A stretch of 64,000 nt of DNA from Callosobruchus maculatus. Its lineage: Eukaryota; Arthropoda; Insecta; Coleoptera; Chrysomelidae. The stretch covers positions 5,828,001 through 5,892,000 of the forward strand of contig CATOUR010000029.1 of NCBI GenBank assembly GCA_951848785.1, read 5' to 3'. Positions 35,296 to 48,021 of the stretch are shown piece by piece. Within the stretch, counting starts at the first letter, position 1. The number at the start of each line of letters is the position of its first letter. The notes under the pieces are model-generated. The model was not told where the DNA came from, made no database searches, and saw only the letters and a program-made list of their open reading frames with translations. The translations under genes were made by a program, and so were the position numbers.

Positions 35296-38200
35296 TCAGC
35301 ATGAGGCACAGTTTTTGTCCTCTTGAGCATTAAGATCAGGATCGTTGAGGTCTTTGGGCCTGCCTCTTCTACCTGGAAGCATTGATCTATCCACTGCTGT
35401 CTCCATTCTAACCATGACCCTCTCTAGAAGAGTATCGATGGCTCTGGTCACGTTTTGACCTGTTGCGGCGCTTGTTTCGAGGTATGGAAGCCTGAAAGGT
35501 AAACGCATTTAATTGATATGTTTAATTGACGAAAATAAAATTCAGTGGTTAAAGCTTAATTTTGCTCAAAACTCAGCGTCCAAGAACAATAGGAATTAAC
35601 GCTGTAAGTTTTGGTAAAATTGTAAGGTGAAAAACGTATGCGATCGTGTGTTAAGTGGGAGTACTGGACCGCTTAAGGACAACACATTTGCAAGGCAAGC
35701 GGGCGTGGCCAATCTACTATACAGGGTGGGCCAATAGTGCGTGGACGGAGGATTGTGGGCTTACTAAAAAATATTTCAAAAATCTGTCACTTGACCATGG
35801 TAGGGACCCTTGAGGGCTATAACGTAAAAATATTTTCACTTAAAGTTTGACGTTTATACAGGGTGATTCATATCAAACTTACATTTTTTGAATGGAACCC
35901 CCTATATATTATTGCATATTTGGATTCCTTGGTCAATTCTAGTGTGACTTTATGTATCACACATGGAACTTTAAACAAACCGTTTAGGCGCAAATCACCA
36001 TTTTTGGTATAAGCAGGTATCAGAAAAAAATTGAATATCGCAGCGATTATAAAACTTAGAAGGCCTTGACTTTGCGGTACGACTAAACATGAAATGCATC
36101 ATCTTAGGTCAGACGGCTAAATTTGAACTCTTTTTGTACTTGGAGAAATCAGAGGATAAATTAAGGAAACTTCAATCACAGATAACTTGATTTTTTCAAA
36201 TGGGAATGCCTATTTTGGTTTAAAGAATCAAATGTAAAATTTGATTACCTTTCTAACGATATAGCATTCTTGATATCAGTCTTTTTTGGTTTTCATTTTA
36301 TTTCAAATTTCCAGTCAAATCGGTGTTTTTCAATTTTCCTGCATGCAAGCATCCTAGCAGGCCATGAAAAATAAACAAAAGCTCGTTAATATGGAAGAAA
36401 GCAACTAACTCAGTAGAAGGATGCAAACTAACTAGAGCAACGAGGCAAGATTATGAAAATTCCTTACAACATGTTAGCTCTAACCAGAAACAATAGCGGT
36501 AACAAGAACGCTCATTTTTCACAGCCTACTAGCTATTATCCAATTGCCAAAGTCAGTAAAAAAATATTTAATCAAAGGAAAACTACTAGTGATTGTTGCT
36601 GGCAGTAGAAATCTATGTCTTCTGAATAAATTTTCACATTTAATTCTATAAAAGAGTAGCCATTTCCAAAAGTAATGACTGACTGAAACCCTTCAAACTC
36701 TTCAGTAGGTACTTCTACTTATGAGCAAAAACGTGGAAAATGAAACTTGAATTGCAGTCTGTTTGCATTGTAAAACATAATTTAGTTTGCAGAAAATTAC
36801 ATGTAATAATCACAATTACAACATAGCGTAATTAAAAAATTCTAGCAATTACTTTAATAGATGTTCAGAATGCTCCAGTTGGAGATATAGTCACTTTTGA
36901 CTTAACTAAATGGAAATGGCTAATTTTTTTATCCCATTAAATATGAAATTTCATTCTAAACATGTTAGAATATAAGCAAAAATCGCTGGCAGTTTTCCTT
37001 TTTTTTGTTTCAAAATTTTTAATCGTTTTGGAAAGTTTTAAAGCTCTAGTAAACAGCAATAGCTAGTAGGCTGTGAAAAACAAACACTTCTGTCATACCC
37101 CAGCTACTTATTGACATTAGATATCTTGCCGCTGTTGTATCCGGTTAGAGTTAATATGTTGTACGGAATTTTCATAATCTTGCCTCGTTGCTCTAGTTAG
37201 TTTGCATCTTTCTACTAAGTTAGTTGGTTTCTTCCATATTAACGAGCTTTTGTTTATTTTTCATGGCTCGCTAGGTTGCTTGCACGCAGGAAAATTGAAA
37301 AACACCGATTTGACAGAAAATTTGAAATAAAATGAAAACTAAAAAAGATGTATATCTAGAATGCTATATCGTTAGAAAGGTAATCAAATTTTACATTTGA
37401 TTCTTTAAACCAAAATAGGCATTCCCATTTGAAAAAATCAAGTTATCTGTGATTGAAGTTTCCTTAATTTATCTACTGATTTCTCCAAGTACAAAAAGAA
37501 TTAAAATTTCTGTCCGTCTGACCTAAGGTGACGCATTTCATGCTTAGTCGTACCGCAGTCACGGCCTCCTAAGTTTTATAATCGCTGCGGTATTCAATTT
37601 TTTTCTGATACCTACTTATACCAAAAATGGTGATTTGCGCCTAAACGGTTCGTTTAAGGTTCCATGTGTGATACATAAAGTCACACTAGAATTGACCAAG
37701 GAATACAAATATGCAATAATATATAGCCATTTAAAAAAATGTATGTTTGATATGAATCACCCTGTATAAACGGCAAAATTTAAGTGAAAATATTTTTATG
37801 TTATAGCCCTATTGACCATAGTCAAGTGACAGATTTTTGAAATATTTTTTAGTAAGCCCACAATCCTCCGTCCACGCACTATTGGCCCACCCTGTATAGT
37901 CCAGGCCGAAGGAGTTTTCGACAGCAAAAGGTCGGACAGAAATGAAATTTGGTGGGATGGTAGACATTGGTTCTCTGAACCTACACCTAAGTTTGCGACC
38001 TCGGGGTTGCCGCTCGAGGGGTAGGAGGGTGAAAGCTCTGCTTCGCGAAGATTTTCGAAATATGGCGTCGTTTTGGTAAATGCCATCGAAAAAAAGGTTT
38101 AAATGCGAGAATTCAATTTGCCACCTCTGGGGGTTGCCGCCCGAGGGTGAGTGGGCAAGAGGGCGAATTTCGTTCTCTCCATAAATCGTTTGAACCTTTT

Positions 38201-41200
38201 TTGGACACCACTTAGTTCAAACGTCTCAAAAATAATAGTTAAAAAATAGTTACAGTTCTCATGTCCGTACTATAACCCCCATTTTATCAAGTTCAGGGGG
38301 CCACAAAAAGTAACTATTGCTACTTTGCCGTCTGAACACATAAATGAAAAAAAATTTGGTTATCATCACTGTATTTTTCCTGAACTTGTTGATAGCAGAA
38401 GTGCTAGACAGATGGAGATAACACGAGATGGACAATATTTTACCATAAAACAAATGAAATGATTTCAAATATATTATTTAAATATGTTTGCCTTCACCTT
38501 TTATGATGTTACAAAGTACAAATGTATCGGTTAGAATGTATTTTTTATTCCCGACGCAAAAAAGTGTGAACCCAAGACGTTCGCGGTCTGGGCCTGTTAG
38601 CAATATCAATTTTAAGTGTATACATACAAATCTGGTTTAAAGTCCTAAAATTTCTCAGTAATCCTAAGAATGGTAACTGCTCAAAACCAATTACCGCGAT
38701 TTATTCAAATTTTAGTATGTAGTTCTTAACCTTTGGCCTACATTGTATAGAATGAATACTAACTATAAATTTAGTCTATGCCCAAAAACAATATCTATCT
38801 CATTTCAGATGAATGAACCTCAGCTCATTCATAAACTGTAGTTCGCATACTTTTGTATTGGTGGCGCTTTTATCAGTGGCCTAATAAGCGCGTGATTGTT
38901 GAATGCAAGGCTCTGGCTGTAACCATTTTTATTTTTGACCCTGTATATTAATGGTTTTTGGCACAAAAACGTGGTTTCTGTTTTCTTAGAACTTCAATCT
39001 ACATAATGTCGATCTAGATTTCAGAATAAGTTTATACAGAGACCGTCAAAAAAAATACTTGGCTATTAAATTTTTGAATTATTGTTTATTAGGAAATTTC
39101 AAAATATAGGTCGAAATTTTTGTAGAACTATCCTTTTTCTTCATGCTCATATATACCGGGTGTCCCAGAATTTCCTTGACACGTGATATTTTCGAAACGA
39201 AAAACGGTTCAAGCAAGAACTGAGTGGTACTTTTGAAGGTACTATAGGGTCTATCATACCATGCATTCAAAAAATTTTTTTTGTACGTCAACCCCTAAAA
39301 CTCACCCCACCCTTTTTTTTTCAAATAGCACCCCATAGGTTTTCCTACATAAATGATATCCTAATTTTATTTAAACTCTTGTGTTACCTTTAATTTTATA
39401 TGCAAACTTATTTTATCCGTAAAATCATAAGCATAAGACAAATTAAATGATAATTTGTTTGACGCCTGATATTTTTGTAACAAAAACGGATAAAAAAGAA
39501 ACGATGAAATTGTAATAGGTACACAAAGGTGAGGTACTATGACGTTTTAATTAACATAAGACATTCATTTTTCCGATAAAAATTGTGGATTAATAGCTTG
39601 AAAATAAATAGGGGTGGGTGTTCCGGTTGGAGTGATTTTTTTTGTAAGCGCAATATGATAGGTAATTCATTACATTTAAAAACCCACTTATTTTCTTTTT
39701 TATTATTTTTTTGTTACGAAAATATTTGGCGTCAAACAAATCCTAATTTTATTTACTTTATTCTGATGACTTTACACAAAAAATTGGTTTTTGTACGAAA
39801 TCAAAGGCATTACAGGATTTTAAACAAAATAAGGACTTCATTTATGTAGGAAAAGCTATAGGGTGCTATTTGGAAAAAAAAAGTTGGGGGTGAGTTTAAG
39901 GGGTTGACATACAAAAAAATGGTATGACAGACCCTATATAGTACCTTCAAAAGTACCACTCAGTTCTTGCTTGAACCATTCTTCGTTACGAATATATCAC
40001 GTGTCAAGGAAATTCTGGGACACCCGGTATTTCAGTTCAGTAATCTCAAAAATAATAGTATAAGAATGGTTACAACTGAACCATTGCAAACAGCTCTCAT
40101 ACAACGCTGTTGTTTTTAATCTGTTTAAATGCAAAAAACTAGTTTTTTAAGTTATCTATATCACAATTTCCTTTTTTTTTTATGAATACAACCTCTACTC
40201 TAATTAATGCTATCTTACCCATGTTTCTCTGCAAATTCTCTAGCCCTCCATTCAGCCACAATGCGTTTATCTTCCATGTCCACTTTGTTTCCACATAAAA
40301 TTATATCAGGTGTTTCACAGTATGCATGGATCTGAAATATATTAGATATACAAGGCATTTAACAAAAGGCTTATATGACAAACATCACAACAACTTGTTA
40401 CTTGAGAAGAAATTTGCCAAAATACAATTTTGGTATACATATATAGATGCAGAGTGCAATCAATGAAGTATAAAGGACAGTGTGGAGGATGAAACAATTA
40501 AAAGTTCCAGCAACAATTTATGAGACAAAAAAAAAACTACAGAACCTAGGGGCAAAATAATACAATTTGCAATTATAATGAAATAGGTCCCTGGCAGCAA
40601 ATATACCAAAAAAAAAAAAACATTGATAAGCACATGCATAGGGTGTCCTAAAGTAAACATTGCAACAAGTTGCATTTGAGATGTTTTATGATATCTACTA
40701 TGTGATGCAGAAAACATGTTTTACACATATGCAAGAATTACCCCAAAATGGCTATATGAGGAGTGAGGGTGAGTTAATTTTTTTTTTTCAGCAAACATCT
40801 TCAGAGGGTATACATACAGATTTTGAATGTAATTGTACCACTCTAACCCACACAGCACCATTTCAAACAAAAAATCGCGATTATGATTATGCAGGATTAT
40901 GTATCCCAAGATTGTGTGAGTTTAGACGTCAAAATATCGTGAAAAAACATTCAATGAAATCCTAATAAGTATTTCTTTATTGAATATTTGATAGTGATTG
41001 TCAGGAATTTAAAAGCAAATAAATTAGGAATATTAGGATGTGTTTTAAAAATTAGTATGGACACCTGGGAAGTGCTTTCTCCATTTTCTTGTATGCTCTG
41101 CTATTTAAGGAAAATAGTTTATATTTCCTGTTTATTTAGACTGTGGGTAGATGCTTGTATTGTGAATATGTCAAGTTCAAATTTGTTGAACTTATGCTCT

Positions 41201-42158
41201 CATTGATCACATCCTTATTAGTTAGAATATATATTTAGGCTAGGCTAAAAGTAGGTGTTTAGGTCATCTTTAATAAATATATATATGTAATCATATTATA
41301 GGCAAGCCTAAATCGTTTGCAGACTTGTTAGGAAACAAAATTATGCTATAGCTGGGAAGCAGCATTTTAATATATTTTTGCGACTTCCCAGCTATAGCAT
41401 AATTTTGTTATGTAATCATAGATATGAAATTTTCCCAAGAATTTCTGACAATTTATATTAGTAATATCGGTAATATATAAAGAAGTAATACACAAATCAC
41501 ATCAAACAGGTAGAGGGAGACAGATCCATAGATGCATACAGTTTCTGATTAAACATACATGGCAAACTAAATGAGATAGAAAGCAAGCAAATAGACAAGG
41601 ATATACATTAACGTTCACCACAATCACAAATTTGGCATACCCTCAGCTGTTCGATCCAATTACGAATTTCAAGAAATGATTGTTCGTTTGTTAGATCAAA
41701 TAGAAGCAAGAATCCCATTGCATCTCTATAGAATGCTGTTGTTAAGCTGCGGAATCTGATTTAAAACAAGTATTTTAACATGTAAATTGAAATATTTGCA
41801 ATAATCACACATGCAATTTTTATAGCAAATTATTATAAATATGGTAATGAGTAATAATAAAAATTCATAAAATAAATATTTTTCTTACTATTACCTTTCT
41901 TGGCCTGCTGTGTCCCATAGCTGTAAATGTATTTTGTAATTTCTGCCTTTAGATTGATATATCTGAAAATGGGTAGTTATTTTACCTATATATGCTAATC
42001 AGGTTCAAATTTACCAGTCGTTTTTCTCTGAAGTCAATCCCTACAGTAGATATAAATCTTGAATTGAACAATCCATCTGTATATTGATACAAAAAACTAG
42101 TTTTTCCTACTCCTGAATCACCAAGAGCCAGAAATTTGATCAAGTAGTCATACTCCAT
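35296..42158 (-). CDS. Rab27 small GTPase
   Basis: Five coding exons on the minus strand (42158-42015, 41962-41895, 41755-41641, 40331-40219, 35491-35296) join in frame to 211 residues. GTPase motifs: P-loop GDSGVGKT (13-20), switch I Thr38 in TVGIDF, switch II WDTAGQER (64-71), NKVD (124-127) and ETSAA (152-156). RIHAYCETPDIILCGNK and the start MEYDYLIKFLALGDSG are characteristic of Rab27, which controls docking and secretion of vesicles and lysosome-related organelles through effector proteins. The loop before WDTAGQE is shorter than in vertebrate Rab27. The C-terminus is NCASC, an unusual prenylation motif. The ATG directly follows an acceptor (TTCTAG), so a 5' non-coding exon must exist upstream; a weak candidate is 43369-43406. 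The 4.7 kb last intron holds two foldback elements. Confidence 0.95.
35722..37894. mobile_element. Nested foldback elements, 2.2 kb
   Basis: The outer ends CAGGGTGGGCCAATAG (35722) and the inverted CTATTGGCCCACCCTG (37894) lie at TA sites. A second pair of ends, CAGGGTGATTCATATC at 35859 and its inverse ending at 37764, also at TA, lies inside. The inverted similarity is continuous from the outer ends through the inner ends to about 36540 and 37065, arms of roughly 820 bp. It lies in the last Rab27 intron and is non-coding. Confidence 0.9.
37895..39155. other. Rab27 intron sequence with a short direct repeat
   Basis: The words CTCGGGGTTGCCGCTCGAGGG (38001) and its variant CTGGGGGTTGCCGCCCGAGGG (38126) form a direct repeat of about 125 bp period in a local GC-rich patch. 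The rest is AT-rich with nothing recognised. Confidence 0.5.
39156..40027. mobile_element. 872-bp foldback element with CCGGGTGTCCC ends
   Basis: CCGGGTGTCCCAGAATTTCC at 39156 is inverted exactly at 40027 and both ends lie at TA. The arms extend about 390 bp each and meet at about 39600. It belongs by its ends to the same foldback group, but with unrelated arm sequence. It is in the last Rab27 intron. Confidence 0.88.
41334..41409. other. Perfect 26-bp hairpin in a Rab27 intron
   Basis: Positions 41334-41359 (centre TATGCTATAGCTGGGAAG) are the exact reverse complement of 41384-41409, separated by a 24-base loop. The size suits a miRNA-like precursor, but the absence of any mismatch fits a tiny inverted-repeat element better. 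It is in the intron between the third and fourth Rab27 coding exons. Confidence 0.6.
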
Positions 42159-42638
42159 CTAGAATTTAGATTAGTAAATAGTCAAGAATATATAGTAATA
42201 GCAGGTGTTGTGTACCAAACTACTAAAATTAATAATCATAAAAAACCAGCTCAATTCAAAAAATTATGAAGTTTAGCTTTGAATTCATTTTTCTTTATTG
42301 CCCTATAATTTTTTTTATTAAAGCTTACACATCTTTAAAAGGTCTGCATTGCAAGTACTTTTCTTTGGAAACAGATGATAAGCCTTGACTACTTGAGGGG
42401 CCAACTTTCAAAATGCATTTTGTCCAAATTACCCATATGTGACAATTTTGACATAGAGGTACTGTTGTATTCCTATGATCAAATACTCTTTATGAACAAA
42501 AAGACAGACAAAATGCATTTAGTCTCCATGCTATTAGGCAGGAAATCATATTTTGACAAACAACGTGATTTAAATCCATGGACAAAATGCATTTTGATTG
42601 GGATTTTATTTTTGTATATTGCATGATACAGTTCAGTT

Positions 42639-42806
42639 CACAGCCCGATTAACCATGGGGCTGGAGCCCCGTGCCCCGCGGTTTAGTAGGGCCCTGCAAG
42701 GGCTATATTATGTTGTTATTACTATTTATTATTTATGTTATGTTATTCATAAAGGGCCCCTAAACTATAATAGCCCCGGGCCCCATGACACCTCAATCCA
42801 GCGCTG
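42639..42806. mobile_element. 168-bp hAT-like MITE
   Basis: The ends CACAGCCCGATT and (opposite strand) CAGCGCTGGATT are imperfect inverted repeats with GGGGC/GCCCC runs inside. They are flanked by GTTCAGTT (42631-42638) and ATTCAGTT (42807-42814), 7 of 8 identical. It lies upstream of the Rab27 start codon, probably in its first intron. The frame across it is not a gene. Confidence 0.65.
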
Positions 42807-42814
42807 ATTCAGTT

Positions 42815-44911
42815 GTTTTTCAACTTTCTTGTAAGACATTTTGCAACTTTTTCTCTATGTTTCTCTGATCTGGTTATTTGCTTCTTTTGAATTCTGTAAT
42901 CTGTTATAATCGACAAAATGCAATTTGAAATTCTGTTCCTCACTTAGATATTCTATTGTTACTCTGTATTTTAGCTAGCTGATACTTAACTTTCAGCGTT
43001 GGGCGAAAGAAATAACTAATTTATCACTCATTTTCTAGTTATAATAATTTAATATCTGAAGAAAAAAAACAGGAACAGAATTAACAAATGGATATAGTGG
43101 AAGACGTGTTGTTTTCACCTGACGAATGTGATACTCTCTGAGTATGAACATTTATCTAGCATTATTTTTAAACTTTCCTGAAATGGACTATGCCAGGGGT
43201 GGAGACTCCTTTAACAACCCTTTCAGTGGGTAGGGGGGTGTTGGCTATTTTTGTTTGAGGTTAGACAATGGAGTTTATTACTTTATATTTATTAATTTTT
43301 AATTTAATATCTAGGATTACAAAATAAATGAATGACAGTTCCAGCAGAAAGTGAATTTTTGCTCTTACCTTTAAAATTATTTGTGCCTCCTCAGTCTTTC
43401 CTAGCCCTGAAGTTTCAGGCAATTTATCAAAGAAACTGTATTAGGGAAGACTACGGTAATAAATAGATATACTTGAAAAATTAAAATTAGTTCAAATTAT
43501 GACAAACATACAACACAACCACCTGTCAGTATTTTTTTATCAATGATTTTTTATTTTTATTCAATTTATTGACACTAATGACACTTGTGAATTGTGAATT
43601 AGAGCCTGTCCTGTTCTATTGAATAAAGGACCCAATATATAACAAAATTTGGTTTTAGTAATTTATTTACATAAAATCAGAGTAAAATAAATAGCATTAC
43701 AGTAAATGTAGCCAAGAAATCAACGGACTATTGAAAAAAAATCTGGTCTGTATATTTATTTTTAAGTTAATAAAATCAAAAATACACATATAATTTCACC
43801 TCCACGCAATTTTGGAACAAACCCTTGTTGTCAGTTATTTGCTTCCCTCTTACCAACATCTCAATAACTAAGGTATGGATTAAGGAAGATAACAGTTCAA
43901 TCAATTGAATATATTACAGGCAAAATTAATAGGTGGTAGCACATCCATAACAGTGCCCACCATCTATGAATAAAGTTGTTGAAGTAAATGCAGCCTAAGA
44001 AGCTATCATTAGCAGTACGTCGATCAGTTATAATAACACTTAATAGATGGCAGCACATAATCAATTTATAAGTAGCGCCATCTTTGAACCATGTCTTGAA
44101 ACACAATTTATCTTCGGTAAGATATCATAGGCGTAGCCAGAAACTATCCAGCGGGGTTTTGGGATGCAACTTTTGGGATAGACCCTCAACACTAGTGAAG
44201 ACTAAAAATGGCATTTCAAATAAAACATAACAGCCTAACAATTTTATCTAATTTATCTAACAATGGATTAATAATACCCAGCTACACCAACTAGAAGTAA
44301 AACTAATTCTAACATAAAAATGAATGTTGGCTTAATGTGAAGGTTGGTATTGGTTTGGATTCACAAGTTTTTTAATGTTAGGTTTAGGTTCACTTAAAGC
44401 GCATCTCAAGTCGTGTTCCACATTGAGACGATTTCTGCCTTTGTTTTTAGTGTTACTAAAGCAGAAAAACCACTGTGACATCTATAGTTAGTGGCAAATG
44501 GTATTAGCATTTTAAAAGCTCTGTTAGCTAAAACAGGATATTCGGCACCTGCTTTGAGCCAAAATGTGCTGAGATTGCGCAGTGCTGTGTAACTTCTTTC
44601 TGTATTTTTTTATTTTACGATCCTAATTATTAGGTTAGGAACCACTGATATAGAGGGTGTCTTTTATTTAATGACTGTCTACTTCGTTCTGTCATACTTG
44701 AGACTTCTTCGCTGATTTGAAGGGGGTGGGGTATTCCCGCTCACATGTACTTATAGCTGGTCTAGGTTTGGTAGGTTTTAGACAGCCCGTGATTATCCTA
44801 CAGGTGTCATGCAGAGTAGGGTCAAGTAGGTATTTATTTATCTTATGGCTTTATATGATACAAAACACATAAAAGTACACGAAAGAAATAACTTGTAATT
44901 ATTACAAGTTA
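42815..44911. other. Region upstream of Rab27, no coding gene seen
   Basis: A candidate 38-bp non-coding Rab27 exon on minus (43369-43406, acceptor CTTCAG, donor GTAAGAG) lies here. At 44126 a segment CATAGGCGTAGCCAGAAA looks like the left end of another short MITE whose right end I could not find. Nothing else could be supported. The Rab27 promoter is probably here or further right. Confidence 0.35.
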
Positions 44912-44922
44912 GTCCAGTTCAC

Positions 44923-45667
44923 CGAGGTATACAAAACTTTGAACTACTCCACAACGGCCTATTGACTTTATTTCTCGATGATTATCATGCTCTCTATCTA
45001 CGATCGTAACCTTGGTCTTATTGTAGTTAATACCAAGACCATACGCTGCACTATGTTGTTCTAAGATGTTTAATAGAGCTACTAGTGCTTCGTGTGGCCA
45101 TGACAAAGCTTACTAAAATATGGCGTGACCATAACATCTCTAAAGCTACAAAAATGTCGCTGGTTCAGTCTCTTGTGCTCTCCATGTTTTTGTATGCCTC
45201 GGAAACTTGGACTGTTAAAAAGGCAGATCGAGCTCGTATAGATGCTTTTGAAATGTGGACATGGAGGAGAATGCCGAGAGTTCCTTGTACCGCCAATAGA
45301 ACTACCGTTTCCATACTGGATGAGTTCGGTAGTCCAAAGAGACTATCCTCCACTGTGTCGACAAGAATGCTTACATTCTTCGGACATATACACAAAAGCG
45401 ATAATATGGAAAGACTTGTAGTTCAGGGTCATGCCCAAAGTGGGCGGCCTTGTGGCCGTCCCCCTATACGCTGGGTGGACACGACGAAACAGTTGCTGGA
45501 TATGAGTATCGAGAGCGCCAATAAACTGACAGCAAATCGCGAACAATGGCGAGCTACAGTTCTCAAAACTATTGATAATATTCGTGTCGGCAATACTCTA
45601 GCTCCGACTTAATGCATTTTACGAGTTCACAACATATCTGTTAAGACATTGTGACTATGATGATGAT
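44923..45667 (+). mobile_element. Twin-primed LINE insertion (RTE-like family)
   Basis: The 745-bp insertion is flanked by the 11-bp duplication GTCCAGTTCAC (44912-44922 and 45668-45678) and ends in an ATGATGATG tail. Its first about 155 bp are inverted relative to the rest. On minus they encode the region just before VVQSFVYLG; the plus part then starts at LRVAMTKLTKIW, the next block of the same protein. This inverted-5' structure is the classic product of twin priming. Confidence 0.93.
45085..45612 (+). pseudogene. LINE reverse-transcriptase C-terminal part
   Basis: An open frame of 175 codons begins with LRVAMTKLTKIWRDHNISK and includes ETWTVKKADRARIDAFEMW and RMLTFFGHIHK, the C-terminal region of insect endonuclease/reverse-transcriptase LINE proteins of the RTE/craniofacial-development-like kind. 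The catalytic palm motif is not in this piece, since the element is 5' truncated and inverted there. It is not a host gene despite the clean frame. Confidence 0.88.
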
Positions 45668-45678
45668 GTCCAGTTCAC

Positions 45679-46309
45679 AAACACACGGTTAATCTAGACA
45701 CATACTCAATCGAGGCGGCAGACGCTTTTAGGAAGTCATAAAAGTCAAGTTTGTTAGCATGAGTCGATCTGGGGATCATACAGGGCATGCGTATTCAGAT
45801 GGGGCAAAGCACATGGTAAGGTATGTCGTCCGCAATACGACAGGGTGGGCCCCTATCGAGAGTTAATCAGCTGTTTCATCGGCCTACCTTCGAACCTTAG
45901 AGGTGGAAGCGCATACATAGAGTCGTCAGAAGATCACTCGATTGCCCAATGGCCTTGGTTCCAAAGCCATGCAGATCTGAATGTATTTAGCTCAGGTATA
46001 AAATCCTTGGCTTGTTTGTATCTCTCGCTATGCTTGTACTGTTTATCTATGGTATCGTTCACCCACTTTTTGAGGGCTAATGCTATAACAGGCTCCGGGC
46101 TGACAAACTGGATCTGGAACACAACAGCCACCGGTCAGACCAAGCCGCGATGAATGACCCGTCATCAAGAACTAACGTACTTAGCAGAACGCAGCATCGA
46201 CCAATCAGAACAAGACACGAACAACGAGAGGAACGAAAAGAACAAGTTCGACAGTTCACCTGAAGACGATTGAAGACAGCAGATCAATCGAAACGTTGTA
46301 CTCAAAACC
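45679..46309. other. Unclassified repeat-like region
   Basis: Frames on both strands (45845-46153, 45934-46131) give no known domain. The end contains CTGAAGACGATTGA...TCAATCGAAACG (46260-46295), a stem-forming version of a motif repeated in the window. It is probably the 3' part of an unidentified retroelement. Confidence 0.35.
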
Positions 46310-47203
46310 CAGGGGTTCCCAATCTTTTTCAACCCGCGTCGCACTTTCAAGTTTGGCATTTTGTCACAGCGCCCTACCTTAGACAGCTATTTTAAGTAGA
46401 TACTGTCGAAACAAATAGGTATCTACAATAATAGTAGACACAAAAATAAACTTCCTCAATAGGAAACGAAGATTATTTTATTATATTTATAAGAATTCAG
46501 AAATGAAACAGAAAACAAAAAGAAAGACTCAAGAAAAATAAAAATGAATGTGACGATTGAGCTTGGTGGTCTCTGCATAGTTTTTCAAAACGGGGAATAA
46601 AGTTCGACATTGCGACTTTCACTTCTTGCTCCTCATTGATCCTTGAGCGATATTTGTTCTTGATTACAGCTACGGCTGAAAATCCAGCTTCATATAAATA
46701 TGACGTTGCGGACGGAATAAAAATTCGTAAAGTTTTTGAAGTTAGGTTTGGATATTCATTTTGAATCGATAACCAAAGCTCCACCACCACCAAATCGGAT
46801 TTGGAGAATTCTGGCGGAGCTTGCGTACGAAAGGGAACTTGGATCCACGCAAATTTTTCGACATCATCATCTCCAAAGTATTTCGAAAACCTTTCAGTGA
46901 GCTTCCATAAGTGTTCCGTGGAAAGGGCCATCAGGTCTTGTGAGACAACCAGTTCATTGGATTGTGGAAAGCAATCTTGACCGCCGCCTTCATTCGTCTT
47001 TTTTATCCAAACTTGTAGTTTCTTCCTGAACGTTGTAATCTTCTCCAGTAGTTTCAAAATGTGGCGAGCGCCAGAATAGGTATTGTTGCTTTTTAGGCAC
47101 CCACAAATATTTGTGCTTTAGACTTAGAGGATCGACTCACGGCGCACCTCATTACATTTTACAGCGCACCAGGGCGCCGCGGCGCACAGGTTGGGAACCC
47201 CTG
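46310..47203 (-). mobile_element. Deleted hAT transposon
   Basis: CAGGGGTTCCCAA begins the element at 46310 and the same word starts its other end on the opposite strand at 47203. It retains only the C-terminal third of a transposase. I found no matching 8-bp flanks (TCAAAACC versus GTATAGAC), so an end may have been lost or the target copies have diverged. Confidence 0.8.
46497..47057 (-). pseudogene. hAT transposase C-terminal domain
   Basis: The open frame includes ATSYLYEAGFSAVAVIKNKY and FIPRFEKLCRDHQAQSSH, the hAT dimerisation region as found in the SCAND3/ZBED5/FAM200-like branch. The DNA-binding finger and DDE residues of the N-terminal two thirds are absent, so it is a remnant. The start ATG given by the frame is arbitrary. 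Confidence 0.85.
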
Positions 47204-47838
47204 GTATAGACAATGGAAGTCCGAAACAGACCTTTTGAAACATCTACCTTGTGTACAAACTTCAAACACCAGATCTTGTATGTAAAAAAGTAACAACAAA
47301 AACCAATAAAACCATTGCTCGCTCATATTTATAAACGTACAAAAAGCCAGAGGTAAAAACAAGCCGTGCTTTCGCAGAGCTTACAGTTCAATATTTAACG
47401 ATGAGGCGGTGGGTAGGTGAAAGTTGCGAACTTGCTTTTGTTTTTATGAAAAAAATATATATCTAAGCCTAAAAAAGCAAAAAGATTAACGTGTTCGCTG
47501 CACAATTTAAATCAAGGGCAAAAATTTACCTTTGATTACAAAGATGGTACAGACATATTTAATAGAATGAAATGACATCGTATTTAGTTCTAACATACAG
47601 CCTGATAATAGACAAGGATAGCAAGAGACGCGAGGATATGAAATAACGTGTGCGTGTGGGACAGCGGCGAAATTCCAAAGTCTCTTGCTACGCTTGTCAG
47701 GCTGTACAGTGTGAGTCAAACAGATTTCAATGTGTTAACGTTTTTCTCCATCTAGTTTTAATAATTCCTTTAGAAATGTGAACAAATAGGAATGCTTTTA
47801 ATTTTGCAAGACCAGCTCCATCAGATGCATTTCCAGGA

Positions 47839-48021
47839 GGCCATGGAATCAAGTTTGAAGAAACTCAGGTTTTTACCGCAATGTCTTCATACCATTCCAA
47901 ACTCCACAGAGAAGCCATCGGAATACAAAAACATCACAACCATTTTAATAAAAAAGAAAAAACACAGGAAGTCAACCGGACACCTAGTCTTAAAGGACCT
48001 GAAGGCGCTGCTATATCGTGA
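47839..48021 (+). pseudogene. Penelope-like GIY-YIG endonuclease fragment
   Basis: In frame from 47839 the codons read GHGIKFEETQVF, YHSKLHREAIGIQKH and NHFNKKEKTQEVNRTP, then a stop. This matches the C-terminal end of the endonuclease domain of Penelope-like elements (pattern HxIxFExTxVL, RExIEIxKHxxNFN). Only about 60 codons remain. The overlapping longer frame from 47792 is the wrong frame. Confidence 0.6.
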
